Below are positions 1-18,809 of a stretch of 64,000 bases of DNA, piece after piece. The position numbers were made by a program, and so were the translations under genes. The stretch's first letter is position 1; each line of letters begins with the position of its first letter. This DNA is from Oncomelania hupensis (lineage: Eukaryota > Mollusca > Gastropoda > Littorinimorpha > Pomatiopsidae). The notes under the pieces were generated by a model that worked only from the letters and a program-made list of their open reading frames with translations, was not told the origin of the DNA and searched no databases. The stretch lies in contig CM072523.1 of assembly GCA_036898135.1 (NCBI GenBank), positions 46,584,329 through 46,648,328 of the forward strand. Reading direction: 5' to 3'.

Positions 1-148
1 TGTCTTGCGCAGACCTGAACCGAAAGTAGAAACGTTGTCGACCCAAGATCGATTGGAAATAGGCCTAGTTGTCGTGTCTTGCGCAGACCTGAACCGAAAG
101 TAGAAACGTTGTCGACCCAAGATCGATTGGAAATAGGCCTAGTGGTTT
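1..148. repeat. 74-bp tandem duplication
   Basis: A unit beginning TGTCTTGCGCAGACCTGAAC is repeated head to tail with about 74-bp periodicity (1-74 and 75-148). The two copies are nearly identical. The window edge cuts the left side, so the array could be longer. Confidence 0.8.
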
Positions 149-196
149 GGGGGCAGGTAACCAAGAAACACCTAAGTAGAGAATATCGATCCGGAC

Positions 197-793
197 TAGA
201 GGGTGGAACCGGTACGATTTCTCAAACCGGTTTTTAACCGGTTTTTCCAATAGAAAACTGCGGTTTAAAACCGGTTAACCGGCTAGAAGTTACAACTGGT
301 TACCCCGGGTAAAGGCGCATAGTAAGCAAGGGAAATAACCTCAGTATTGATTTTTTTTGGAATTTATGTCGCTAGCTACTTAACTCAGAGGCTATTTCCC
401 TCCTCCACTGTGGGTAGATTTGGGAGTTTGCTTTTCAATTTTGAGTTTGTGAAACCGTTGGTGGAATCTGAAGTTGCGAATGTCATATTGGTTAGAAAAA
501 CAATGCGCATTGAAAGATTAAAAAGCCTGTTCCAATTGTGTGTTCTGTGAAATTCTGGTCAACCTTTCCTGCTTCTGTCTCTCGAAGGAGAAAGAATCTC
601 CAAATGTCAGCTTTTCCACGCGTGTTCGCTACGAATTTCTCTGTTTCTGCCGTTTTGCTAGTGCTTTACGGGACGAGTGATGTCCCTTAGAAAAACCGCG
701 GTTTTCCGGTTTTTTAAGGCCAAACCGGTTTACCGAACCGTGAGAAAGTCGAACCGATTTTAACCGGAAAACCGGTAAAACCGAACACCCCTA
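197..793. mobile_element. hAT-type MITE with 8-bp target duplication
   Basis: A 597-bp non-coding element. Its left end reads TAGAGGGTGG and its right end reads CACCCCTA, so the tips are short inverted repeats of the TAGGGGTG type common in hAT transposons. Both subterminal regions are crowded with AACCGGTT/ACCGGTTT motifs (207-300 and 690-790), as expected for transposase-binding repeats. The flanks carry a perfect 8-bp direct repeat ATCCGGAC (189-196 and 794-801), the hAT target-site length. No transposase frame is present, so it is non-autonomous. Confidence 0.8.
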
Positions 794-800
794 ATCCGGA

Positions 801-905
801 CCGGTCTAGCGCAGTAGAGGGAGTCGATCTGCAGCAGAAGGATGTACTTTTTACAAATATTTTTTTTAGGTATTGCATGGGCGTTGGTTTATTCAACTGG
901 ATGGC

Positions 906-948
<43 letters not shown>

Positions 949-1704
949 GCAATGATGAGCAGGAGGAGGAAGAGGAGTAGGAGGTTGGTCGTGATGATGA
1001 TGAGGAGGAGGAGGAGGATGATCAGGATGATTGATGATGATGATTTTGGCGGGGCGAGTTGTGACGCGTGTCAATATGCCTGTCGGTTATCTAAGTTCTG
1101 TGTTACGTTGAAACGAACGAAAGTGTGTCTAAAGCGCGCACGATAGATCTAATCGTTTCGTTTTGCAAAGTATTCAATAATGGAGTTTATTTACCTTTGA
1201 TTTGAGTTTGCATTGTTGTTAGGAGTGGTTTTGTATAACGTTGATAATTTTCGTTGGTCGATATTATTGGAGAATTTTCGTGATCTGTCGATAGAAATTT
1301 CCCGATGGATATCGAAGGTCGTGAATGTTCCCGGAAGTAGAGGAAATAGGTATGACGTAAGTCAGTGATGACGATCTTTAGTTCGATTGGTGGCAGTACG
1401 TCATTTCTACCATGTACCAAATTGTTCCAGAAGAGAGAGAGGTTATTTAATCGTGTGCCGAGTTGTTGTTAGAAAGAGTTGCTGTGAAAGTTGTTGAGTT
1501 GAGTTGAGATTTGTATGCAGTTGTTGATGTGTGCTGAATAAAAGCGGAAAACTTCATACGTCGACTTTGTGACTTGTATGCTGTTTGGACGGGCTGCGTG
1601 GATAAACGAATCTGAGTTACACAACTATCAGGAATTCAAGCATCGGGGCTGAATCAGATACTGATAGAAAACACCAACATCAAACCGAGTGTAACATTCT
1701 GACA
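801..1704 (+). mobile_element. Possible LTR (3' part), first copy of a direct repeat
   Basis: From CCGGTCTAGCGCAG at 801 to about 1507 this sequence is repeated at 2003-2727. It contains a (GAT)n tract (906-947) whose translation is meaningless. Downstream lie an AATAAA signal (about 1535), a stretch ending CTGACA (about 1704), and then TGGTAGCAGAG (about 1722), which resembles an LTR-retrotransposon primer-binding site. This suggests U3-R-U5 of an LTR. The left boundary is obscured by the MITE, and no gag or pol is present. Confidence 0.35.
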
Positions 1705-1904
1705 GTGCCCATCCAAGCTGGTAGCAGAGATCAAAGGTGCTCAGAGAAACAATTCTAGCATGTGCATCCTCACACACTTGGGTTTAATTTATTTGTTATT
1801 TAAGTATTTATTTGTTATGTTGTTTTATGTTATGGTATGGTATGGTATACTATGTATGCATTGTATTTATTTATATTGTTTGTAATTTAATGTAATTTAA
1901 TTTT

Positions 1905-2002
1905 ATATCCTCCTATCCTATCCTATCCTGTCCCATAACCCGAAGGTCGTAGGGGCACCACAGATGATCGCTTAACCAGCATACTCCATCTTTCTCTGTC
2001 CT
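1905..2002 (-). mobile_element. LINE 3'-tail fragment with (TCCTA)n end
   Basis: Read on the minus strand this matches the last about 95 bases of the LINE copies at 7.9, 40.0, 41.9 and 63.5 kb (GATGGAGTATGCTGGTTAAAC... followed by GGATAGGATAGGATA). On the plus strand it starts with TCCTATCCTATCC. It is a 5'-truncated insertion lying directly against the second copy of the direct repeat. Confidence 0.8.
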
Positions 2003-2107
2003 CCGGTCTAGCGCAGTAGAGGGAGTCGATCTGCAGCAGAAGGATGTACTTTTTACAAATATTTTTTTTAGGTATTGCATGGGCGTTGGTTTATTCAACT
2101 GGATGGC

Positions 2108-2168
<61 letters not shown>

Positions 2169-2727
2169 GCAATGATGAGCAGGAGGAGGAAGAGGAGTAG
2201 GAGGTTGGTCGTGATGATGATGAGGAGGAGGAGGAGGATGATCAGGATGATTGATGATGATGATTTTGGCGGGGCGAGTTGTGACGCGTGTCAATATGCC
2301 TGTCGGTTATCTAAGTTCTGTGTTACGTTGAAACGAACGAAAGTGTGTCTAAAGCGCGCACGATAGATCTAATCGTTTCGTTTTGCAAAGTATTCAATAA
2401 TGGAGTTTATTTACCTTTGATTTGAGTTTGCATTGTTGTTAGGAGTGGTTTTGTATAACGTTGATAATTTTCGTTGGTCGATATTATTGGAGAATTTTCG
2501 TGATCTGTCGATAGAAATTTCCCGATGGATATCGAAGGTCGTGAATGTTCCCGGAAGTAGAGGAAATAGGTATGACGTAAGTCAGTGATGACGATCTTTA
2601 GTTCGATTGGTGGCAGTACGTCATTTCTACCATGTACCAAATTGTTCCAGAAGAGAGAGAGGTTATTTAATCGTGTGCCGAGTTGTTGTTAGAAAGAGTT
2701 GCTGTGAAAGTTGTTGAGTTGAGTTGA
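2003..2727 (+). repeat. Second copy of the 0.7-kb direct repeat
   Basis: Near-identical to 801-1507 except that the (GAT)n tract is 18 bp longer (2105-2167). It stops abruptly at TTGAGTTGAGTTGA, without the R/U5-like part found after the first copy. The conceptual open frames across it come from the GAT tract and are not genes. Confidence 0.85.
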
Positions 2728-3370
2728 TTTGTAGAGCGCCCGTCCTCACAGGTGCTCATAGCTCTTTACGGAAGGAAAAAAAAATAAATAAAGCGAAAGG
2801 TGGTAGGGTAGGTAGTCCCATAGCCTTGTGGCCGTAGGGGAGCGTGATGTTGGAGATCACACTTATCTTGGGCCAGCGTAATGAGGGTGATGCCCAACTC
2901 TCTCCCTCGCTGCTTTACCTTCCCCACCCTCAAGAGAGTAGGTACTCAAATTTTATATAATTTAATTTTATTTTATTTTATTATTTTGTAAAACACAAGC
3001 TTTGACAGAGCTATAATCATATAGTTATGGCCTTTTGCCGCACTATAAGCTCAGCTACACACCCGGCAGGGCAGCCTAGAACTTGAACACTACGACAGCA
3101 TTTTGCCAAAGGCAAGGGTTATGATACTGTATTGGCAGATCCGCTATGAAATGCCTGTTGACATTCGGTAGCAGATAAAGGCCTATGGCGATACCGACCT
3201 AAATATGGACGGTGCCGGGGATTCCTTACAATTCTAATTTATAACCGCGATCGAGTGGTGAACCTGTGTTTAATAGTGAGTTCAAATGTGCACAATACAT
3301 TAAGGTGTTGGGTAATGAAATGCAACATGACAGTCGGTGAAAACACGGACTATAAGCTTATTTATGTACA
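2728..3370. other. Non-coding stretch, unassigned
   Basis: No convincing open frame on either strand. It contains a short A-rich segment and a T-rich segment (about 2955-2990). No inverted ends or tRNA-like boxes were seen. Confidence 0.5.
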
Positions 3371-3374
3371 AAGA

Positions 3375-3442
<68 letters not shown>

Positions 3443-3479
3443 TGATGATGATGTAATGATAATAATAATAATAATAATA

Positions 3480-3518
<39 letters not shown>

Positions 3519-3523
3519 TATTA

Positions 3524-3554
<31 letters not shown>

Positions 3555-3585
3555 TATTATTATTATTATATTATTTAATTATTAT
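3375..3585. repeat. (AAT)n/(ATT)n compound microsatellite
   Basis: About 210 bp of AAT units with a short GAT interruption, then switching to ATT/TAT. The switch makes the tract partly self-complementary (hairpin-prone). The Asn-rich frame across it is not a gene. Confidence 0.95.
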
Positions 3586-4179
3586 GAATATTTGTACAGC
3601 TGCCGTCTTCACTTCACTAATAAGCTCTTACTTTTCTGAAAAAAAAAAAAAAAAATAATTAAAGCAAAAGCATGAAATACCAAATCAGAACCCACACACA
3701 TACACAGAACGACTATGACTGTGTTTTAAGTATTTGACGAAGAAAAGTTCAGGATCGAGACTTAAGGATAGACACTTTTGAAAGTGTGTGTTTTCAGTCC
3801 GGAGCAAAAGGAAAGAGATGATTCGTCAAAGCGCAGAGTTAAAAGTGAAGAGAATTCCGAACTGTAGGAGCTGAAAAGCAGAATGAGCGTTCGCCAAAAG
3901 TTTTTGTTCTCATTTTCAGAATTATAACTGGGTATTCCCAATGAACACCTCCCATCGGTGGTCTTACTAATACAATGCCAAACTACTGAAGGATTTCATT
4001 GATAGGTCTACAAAAGAGACCTACTGAAGGATTTCATTGATAGGTCTACAAAAGAGACCTGACGACTCAAGTTTTCCGATGAAGATTTCAGAGTCTGGGC
4101 AACAACAAGTAAAGAAATTCTGTAATACTGAAATATACCAACAGACCTTTACTAAATGCTTTACTAAAGTGTCTCTCTT

Positions 4180-4460
4180 AATCCAGTACTCCGTTCTACT
4201 TTACTACACTACACTACACCACACTACGCACTCCACTACACTACACATTACACATTATGCACTACACTACACACTACACTATATTACAGTACTCACAACA
4301 CTATACTACACTACACTACACTACACTGCACTACACTACACAACACTACCCAACGCAACACAACACAGCACAGTACAACACCATAAACATCTAATACAAC
4401 ACAACACATTGCAATACAATACAATACAATACAATACAATTTTATCGTCCGATTACAAAT
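4180..4460. repeat. Degenerate CACTA/ACACA minisatellite ending in (ATACA)n
   Basis: About 250 bp of short CACTA/TACAC-type units give a spurious Thr/His/Leu-rich frame. The last part, (CAATA)n followed by ATTTTATCGTCCGATTA, is the reverse complement of a TCGGACGATAAAATTGTATTG-type LINE tail (see 18.5 kb). Part of it is therefore the 3' end of a minus-strand LINE insertion. Confidence 0.7.
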
Positions 4461-4792
4461 TTGCCGCTGTCATACCTGTAACTTTGGAACTTTGTCATAA
4501 CAGTGTGTAACTGAGCAAAGTACCCAGTTTTGTTTTACAACATAAATGGGCATCTACAACGTCTAACTAACTGAGACCTGTGGCACACTAAACACTGTAA
4601 GATAGTGTGATGTTCCAATGTCAAGCTGCACCTTCAATAGACAAACCTGCAAGCGTTTACTATAGCAGTCCAGTATCGAAATATGTACAGTCCCTCCCCT
4701 ACCCTCTCCTATATCCTCCCCTCCTTTCTCCCCTCCTCTCTCTAATACAACCACCCCGCCACTTTATTTTTACGCAGATATTCTACAGTGCT

Positions 4793-4955
4793 TGAGGACA
4801 CAAGACTGTGTTCAGTTTGTCGGGGGTGTCAGACAGCGCTCCCAAAGACAGCAAGAGGGCGCTTCGTACGACCTGAGTTAGATCCTCTATCGACCAGCGC
4901 CTTGAGCAGCTCTTGAACTGGAAAAGCGCTCTATGAGAACGAATAAATAACATTT
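4793..4955 (+). repeat. Dispersed repeat with 'GCGCTATAAAAGAACG'-type tail
   Basis: Shares with 14.9-15.2 kb the string GTTAGATCCT...GCGCCTTGAGC...TCTTGA...CTGGAAAAGCGCT and ends with a GAACGAATAAATAA tail. Reverse-strand copies occur near 48.5, 50.4 and 52.4 kb. The ending looks like an L2/CR1-type LINE 3' terminus or a SINE that borrows it. No coding capacity. Confidence 0.6.
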
Positions 4956-5135
4956 TAAAACACGCAACACGTTGATAATACTGTATTCTGTGTCATGGTG
5001 TCTTCGTGCCCTAGCACTTTTTTTTGGGTCCCAACCTTCTTACCCCTATTTACATAGGTATTCGTAAGCTTTTTAGGGGGTTGATTACTTGTGTGGGTTG
5101 TGTCGTGCAGGGCGGTGCTATGATATGTGTTAGTC

Positions 5136-5227
<92 letters not shown>

Positions 5228-5252
5228 GAGACAGAGAGACACAGACAGAGAG
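5136..5252. repeat. (GA)n then (GACA)n microsatellite
   Basis: Uninterrupted GA dinucleotides followed by GACA tetranucleotides. The Arg/Glu frames across it are artefacts. Confidence 0.95.
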
Positions 5253-5289
5253 AATATTGTAGAAATGCAATGCTTACATTCTGCTAGTG

Positions 5290-5829
5290 CATGAATCCAG
5301 AGGAAAGAAACAGTTGGCATGTGCAGTGCATTTAAGGATTTTTACTAATAAAAACAACTTGTATGTGACTATAATTACTTTTCTCCGTGATGACGAAGTG
5401 CAATGTTAAAGTCTGCATGCTTCTAGCGCTAAAGACTTAAACTACCTCATGGTGACGTCTTGTAATGAGAAGGGAATTTCAAGCAAGTGCATGTCACTGA
5501 ATCATCACGGTGTGTCGAAGCAGTATAGATTCATTTTCTTGAAAGGCAATATGATTCGTAGAGCAAATGCATCACTTCATATGGCATCTTTGGTAACAAG
5601 AGTTTTCAAGCAAGATTACCTGTTTGTGTAATTATTAGTTCAAGGAAGACTGTGTAGTGGATAAGAATAGCATGACAAACTCACACCTTTTCATTTGACA
5701 TTTTCGGCGATTAGAGTTTTCAAGCGAGTGTGAATATGGGTGTATGTGTAATTATTAGCTGGCTACAATGAATGCAATACATTGTAGTACAGGAGATTAG
5801 CATTACAAAACAAAGCAAAATCCATTCAT
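5290..5829. other. Non-coding stretch before the LINE
   Basis: Contains a weakly duplicated segment (TTTTCAAGCAAG/GTGTAATTATTAG around 5600-5640 and again near 5715-5760). Short frames lack coding character. Part may be the 5' untranslated region of the LINE that follows. Confidence 0.4.
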
Positions 5830-7935
5830 TTGACATTTCCATACAAGACGAGAGGATTGGGCCCTGCCAGGTCTTTCTTGCCCAAGACACACCGCATGAT
5901 GAATAAAACCATTTACTCCATACCGGATCGGTCGTCGCCCGGATCAACAAGGACCGCGCCTTCCGTTGGCCACCAGGACGGAGGCGATAGGTGTGCTACT
6001 GATGGACAACTTAGCAAGATCCGCACCAGAAATAACATCGTCATAGGAATTTGGAATGTCAGGACCCTAAATGCGGAGGGAAAATTAGAAGAACTGGCCC
6101 ACGGGATGGACCACTATCGATGGAACGTTCTAGGCATCAGCGAACTGCGCTGGAGAGGCATAGGCGAAACAACGACCGACAAAGGCCACAAGTTTATTTC
6201 AGCGGTAGAAATGACAGGCAAGAACACGGAGTTGGATTCTTGGTCCACAAGAACATTCTAGCCATTGTCATGGGTTGCCGCCCAGTCACCAGTAGACTTA
6301 TTACCATCCGTCTGAGAGCAGCCCCTTTCAACATCACCATCATCCAGGCCTATGCCCTAACATCAGACTATGACGACAGCGAAGTGGAGGGTTTCTATGA
6401 TAATCTACAGGCTGTCCTTGACCAAGTGCCGAAGAAGGATATAGTCATAGTGGAAGGCGACTGGAATTCCAAGGTTGGCCAAGAAGCGCACCACAACTGG
6501 GGAGACACATGTGGACCCCACTGCAACAACGGGACAAGCCCAAGCTGAACAAATCATAGCTGAAGAGCAAGCAGGATTCAGGGCAGGGCGAAGTACCACT
6601 GAACAGATTGTCAACCTCAGAATAATCTGCGATAAATACCTACAGCACCAAAAACATCTATATCATGTGTTCGTAGACTTCACAAAGGCGTTTGATCGAG
6701 TCTGGCATGAAGCTCTGTGGGCAAACATGAGAGTGTACAACATCAGCCTTAAAATTATTGAAGTCATCAAAAGCCTGTATGACAAGGCTACCAATGCAGT
6801 CATCCACAACAGCGCCATCGGAAACTAGTTCAGAACAAAAATCGGTGTGCGTCAGGGATGCCTACGCTCTCCAACACTCTTCAACATCTTCCTAGAGCGC
6901 ATCATGTCACATGCCTTTGCAGATCACGAAGGCACAGTCAGCATAGGGGGAAGAGCAATCTCAAACCTTCGTTTTGCGGATGACATTGATGGATTGGCTG
7001 GAGAGGAACAAGAACTTGAACAGCTGGTAAAGAGGCTTGACACCACCTCCAGAGCCTATGGAATGGAAATAAGTGCAGAGAAGACCAAAATGATGACTAA
7101 CAACACCTATGGCATCAACACGGACATCAAAGTCCAAGGCCAATCCCTCAACACAGTACATAGCTTCAAATATTTAGGAGCCATTGTCTCAGACAATGGG
7201 TCCCGACAGGAAGTCCTCTCCAGGATCGCACAAACAACTGCTGCCCTGGCAAGGTTGAAGCCAATTTGGAAAGACAGGACCATCAGTCTACATTCCAAGC
7301 TGCGCTCCCTTGTCATCTCCGTCTTCCTATCTGCTTGCGAAACATGGACCCTCACAGCAGACCTCCAACTAAGAATACAAAGCATAGAGATGAGGTGCTA
7401 CCGAAGACTTCTGGGCATTTCCTATACCCAACACATCAAGGCATAAAAGCATAAGGCTGCGCTCCCTTGTCATCTCCGTCTTCCTATCTGCTTGCGAAAC
7501 ATGGACACTCACAGCAGATCTCCAACTAAGAATACAAAGCATAGAGATGAGGTGCTACCGAAGACTTCTGGGCATTTCCTATACCCAACACATCACCAAC
7601 GACGAAGTCTGACAGACCATCACACAAGCCATTGGACAACACGATGACCTGCTCACAGTGGTGAAAAAATCGGAAACTCCGATGGTATGGCCACATCACC
7701 AGATCATCAGGTCTTGCAAAGACCATCCTGCAAGGCACAGTGCAAGGAGGTAGAAGAAGAGGGAGACCGAGAAAGAGGTGGGAGGACAACATTCGAGAAT
7801 GGACTGGTTTGACACAGCGAAACAATCACGGTTGCTGAGGACAGGGAAAGATGGAGTACGCTGGTTAAACGAAAATCTGTGGAAAAATCTACGACCTCTG
7901 AGTTACGGGATAGGATAGGATAGGATAGGATAGGA
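5830..7935 (+). mobile_element. Non-LTR retrotransposon (APE endonuclease + RT), defective
   Basis: The first part encodes an AP-type endonuclease (IGIWNVRTLN about 6048, ELRWRG about 6142, a GDWNSKVG motif about 6457). The second encodes a reverse transcriptase: EEQAGFRAGRSTTEQI, FVDFTKAFDRVWH, RQGCLRSPTLFNIF and LRFADDIDGLAG, the FADD being the catalytic motif. It ends with MRCYRRLLGISYTQH and GGRRRGRPR(K)RWEDNI-type sequence and a (GGATA)n tail at 7914-7935. Defects visible: a frameshift near 6228, an internal deletion near 6500 joining endonuclease directly to RT, a stop at about 6826, and a 140-bp internal duplication (about 7300-7440 repeated at 7457-7597). The short tandem tail is typical of the RTE group, but clade assignment is inference. 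Related copies: 1.9, 40.0-41.2, 41.4-41.9, 60.4-61.8 and 63.4 kb. Confidence 0.9.
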
Positions 7936-8666
7936 TAAAGAAGCGTTCAACAAGTGGAAGCAGCGTATACCACACGGATAGAATTGCAATTGTATCTTCC
8001 GGCAGTGTATTCATGATTGTAGAGCGAAGCAACCCAGAAAGGTATACTTAAATGTTGTGAAAGGGGGTCATTTCAAGCGTGTCCGCATATCTGTGTATAG
8101 GACTATGTTTTGAACATTTCCAGTGCTATTTTTGGTTGTAGTTTAGGTCAGTGCAAACGATTTGGCGTCGCCAGCAAAACGCTTTTTGTTTTTATATATA
8201 TAAAAAAAGAACAGACAGAAAAGAAAAGAAAAAGAATTTCATGTTTAAAGCTTTGTTTTGGACCAAATACACAGTTCATTTCTGTATAATACTTGATTTG
8301 ACGTGCTATGTACCTACTGAACAAATGCAAAGTTCAGTTCATCATGTGATGTGTAGGAATCGTGTGTTGAACAAAACATACACTTTCTTAGAATAGGCCT
8401 ACATGATTTTACAAGTTTCAAGCGTCGGACATTACGAAGTGGTGCATTGTTCCTAGGACTAGATGTACTGATTAAACACGATGTCAAGTTCATGGTTAAT
8501 CTGTAAGACTCTGTGATTAACAAGATATACAGTTGTTTTCAAATAACACATGATTTGACACGCTTCCAGCGACGGACATTTCAAAGAAGTGCCTTAATGC
8601 AGTACTAAGCACTGGAGAAATGAAATGCTAAATTCGTTGGGTGGGTGAGGTTAGTGCAAAAGCAGC
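7936..8666. other. Region upstream of the ETX/MTX2-like gene
   Basis: Mostly A/T-rich non-coding DNA. A diverged direct duplication is visible (ACATGATTT...CAAGC(G)TCGGACATT around 8400-8445 and ACATGATTTGACACGCTTCCAGCGACGGACATT around 8547-8580). The last about 80 bases would be the 5' UTR or promoter of the following gene. No clear TATA box was seen. Confidence 0.4.
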
Positions 8667-16041
<7,375 letters not shown>

Positions 16042-17400
16042 TTTACAAGTGATTAATTTGTGTGTATATGGGTATGTGTGGGTGTGCGCGTGTGTGTGTG
16101 TGTTTGTGTGGGTGAGTTGGTGGGAGTGTTGCTGCGCGCGCGCGTGTGTGTGTTTGTGTGTGTGGGTTCTTTTTGTCCCACTCGTAAAAGAAAACTTGTT
16201 ATCACACATAACAAACTGCCATTTGTTAAATTCGGGCAATGAAGGTACGTTGATCTTTGAGAGTGTAGACTGTTATTCTTTTATCAAAGTAAACCTGCGA
16301 GATGTGTATTCAACATAAATGTTGTGCCATGCGATATGGAGGTTCATTGCCAGTTTACATGCTAATGTTAGCAGGCCTATTATATCAGGGTGTTAAATCT
16401 AGCTCCGGAGTGTGCCTACATTTTTCTAGAAAAAAAAGCAAACAAAACAACACAAAACTGGTTTTCAAGTTGAAGAAGTCAAGTGTAGTACTATATGACT
16501 CAGATATCGGAACTGGTCAAAGTTAAGCTCCGTACTAACTTTGAAAGTTCTTAATGCTTGTTATTATGCGCATACGACTAGACGAACTCAACCCACATCT
16601 TGAAGTGTCTCAAACGATATGGGGGGGGGGGGGGGGTGCATTGTCTGTGGTCGTAGGCCTATGACATGAAGTTCAAAGTCACTCTGAACCCTTGATTAGA
16701 ATTTGCGAAAACAATTCAGGTGGGTTTTTTTCGTTGTGACTTCCGTCAAGCTTCGGCGACGACGTCCAGAAAGAAACTGCAAACTTATGTTTTATACTCG
16801 CTAGTTTTGACTCGATAATACGAACTAATACACTCTCGATCTATGATCATATAATCTACTTGAAACATTTGAAGAAATGGACTCAGACTAGCTTTAAACA
16901 TAAAGTCTAAGCTGTTTTGCTACAGTCCACGACACACAAAAAGATTGCGCTTCACTCCCTCTTCTAAAGGCCGACATACACATGTATTAACGATCGATGC
17001 ACAAGCATGACTGATCGAGAGAGTCATTGGGTAAATGTTCTTCGGAGCGATGTCTGCAAACAGATTGATCGTGTTGCAGCCTCTTCCATTCTTCCACAAA
17101 GTTAAAGAGACGGTTTATAAAGGTTCAATTCTATTTCATCTCCAAAGAAAGTCTTTCAGTCTCCGATCGTTGATACGTGCACAGAATGCCTGAGGCTATT
17201 TGGGGGTAGAGGGGGGGGGGGATTCTGTTATTCGCCATGCGTTCATTTCATGCAATATGAAACCAGACACAATGCAACGCCAGCTTGTGTGACGTCTCCA
17301 AAGATTAGCAAACAGAAAGGATCTACTTCCACAATTTTCATGTTTTCATTGTTCACATTATGGCCTGTTTCATTGGAAGATTCATTGAGGTTAAACTCTT
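16042..17400. other. 3' UTR / intergenic region after the ETX/MTX2-like gene
   Basis: The first few hundred bases, with a (TG)n tract at 16070-16165, probably belong to the 3' UTR. No AATAAA is evident close to the stop; later candidates are near 18,396 and 18,621. Poly-G runs occur at 16621-16636 and 17212-17220. No convincing frame. Confidence 0.5.
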
Positions 17401-17402
17401 TC

Positions 17403-17507
17403 TTGAGGTTCTCAGATCCCGAACCTATAGGTTGCTGAACCTTTTGGACAAAATACAAAGTTCAACAACCTATGTTCGGGATCTGAGGACCTCCAAAACA
17501 GTTTTTG
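17403..17507. repeat. Imperfect inverted repeat (hairpin)
   Basis: GAGGTTCTCAGATCCCGAAC CTATAGGTTG on the left is complementary to CAACCTATGTTCGGGATCTG AGGACCTC on the right, giving arms of about 45 bp around a short loop. The frame crossing it is probably a by-product. Confidence 0.75.
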
Positions 17508-17509
17508 AA

Positions 17510-18360
17510 CCTCCACGAACCCTCCAATTAAGACCGGCCATTAGAGAGGTCCAGGAATTGCGCCTTCGTGATGTTTCCTTCATTTCTGTCCTGTCCCAGA
17601 ATCTCGTTAAACTCTCGAAGAGAGCTCACTCTCTTCATTCACCCTCTCTCTTTGAAAATCTCTACCTGCTCATCTCAATCGCTCGACTCTGTCACGAAAA
17701 ACTTCAAGACATATATATCTGTTCGTCAAGCACTCATGAAACTTCACTGCCTCTTTGTGTAGTTTTAAATGACACCTTCCTCTCTCCCCCTCCGGCCCCC
17801 TCACCCCACCTCCCCAGTCCTCATCGCCAACTGTTTCCACCCCTCCCCACTTGTTACTTGCGGTCTGGTTTTGTGAAATGGCGCTCGGAGGGGCTAGGAT
17901 TATGCTTTAGTTTTTAAATCCAACCATCATAGCTTTTAATTGATATATATAGGGTGTACACGTTTGTGTATAAAAATATATCGTTGGTGTTTATTTTTTA
18001 ATATCGTCAGTAGACTTATAGGTATCACAGTATTTACTTTCAGATTTTTGCTTCTACATTTTATTATAGCTTTTAAAAGTTTTCACCGTGATTGAACATG
18101 CCTTGTGCAAAGCATATGGTTGTTGTCAGTAATAGTGTTGGTGTTTTGTTGATGTGTTGTTGTTGTTGTCAGTTGTTGATGTGTTGTTGTTGGTGGTGGT
18201 GGTGGTGGTGGTGATAATGGTTTAATTACACAATATTTTATTTAGTGCGTCATTTAATATTTGCTTCATTCTGATGCGATCTAAATAAGTATAGTCTTAT
18301 AGTACAATAATTATCTTTTGTTCTATCAACATAATATTTTTTTAAAGATAAAATAAGAAT
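17510..18360. other. Non-coding stretch with GT-rich and pyrimidine-rich tracts
   Basis: Includes a CT-rich segment around 17770-17850 and (TTG)n/(GGT)n tracts at 18120-18215. The open frame up to about 17.92 kb has no recognisable motif. Confidence 0.45.
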
Positions 18361-18613
18361 GCGTGACACGTACACGAGTTGGCTGTGATGATAAAAATAA
18401 AATATGTAATCAAATCAATTGTGTTTTTTTATTAATGTATGTTGTGCAGATGGTATGGTATGCTTGTACTGGATTTTACCCTTTTTTTGTTGTATTTTAA
18501 GTCTATATGTTATTGCCTGCCAGAACGGCGGGCCAAAGGAAAATTTTTGGTTTTTATCGGACAATGAAGTTGTATTGTATTGTATTGTATTGTATTGTAT
18601 TGTATTGTATTGT
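18361..18613 (+). mobile_element. LINE 3'-end fragment with (TTGTA)n tail
   Basis: Ends TTTTTATCGGACAATGAAGT followed by ten or so TTGTA units (18569-18614). The same terminus is seen in reverse at about 4.4 kb, and a (TTGTA)n tract without a clear body occurs at 58.57-58.70 kb. The tail repeat marks the 3' end of a non-LTR family. No coding part is present. Confidence 0.55.
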
Positions 18614-18769
18614 ATGTGAATAAAACATACATATCCAAATCCAGCTTTTGTGTTTCATTTTTTGTTAGAGTATGTAACTATTGCCAACTGCAGTGAATTA
18701 TAGAATGGAAGAATGTTTAACACACTTGCTTTGTATAATTGTTGTTGTTGCTGGTGGTGGAGGTGGTGG

Positions 18770-18777
18770 TGGTGGTG

Positions 18778-18809
<32 letters not shown>

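Noticed and set aside
877..1146. Met-rich and His-rich open frames over the GAT tract (also at 2079-2366)
   Set aside because: Pure translation of a microsatellite within a non-coding direct repeat; duplicated with a different repeat number.
17360..17917. 185-codon plus-strand frame
   Set aside because: Crosses a hairpin and a CT-rich tract, has no recognisable motif and no supported splice context.
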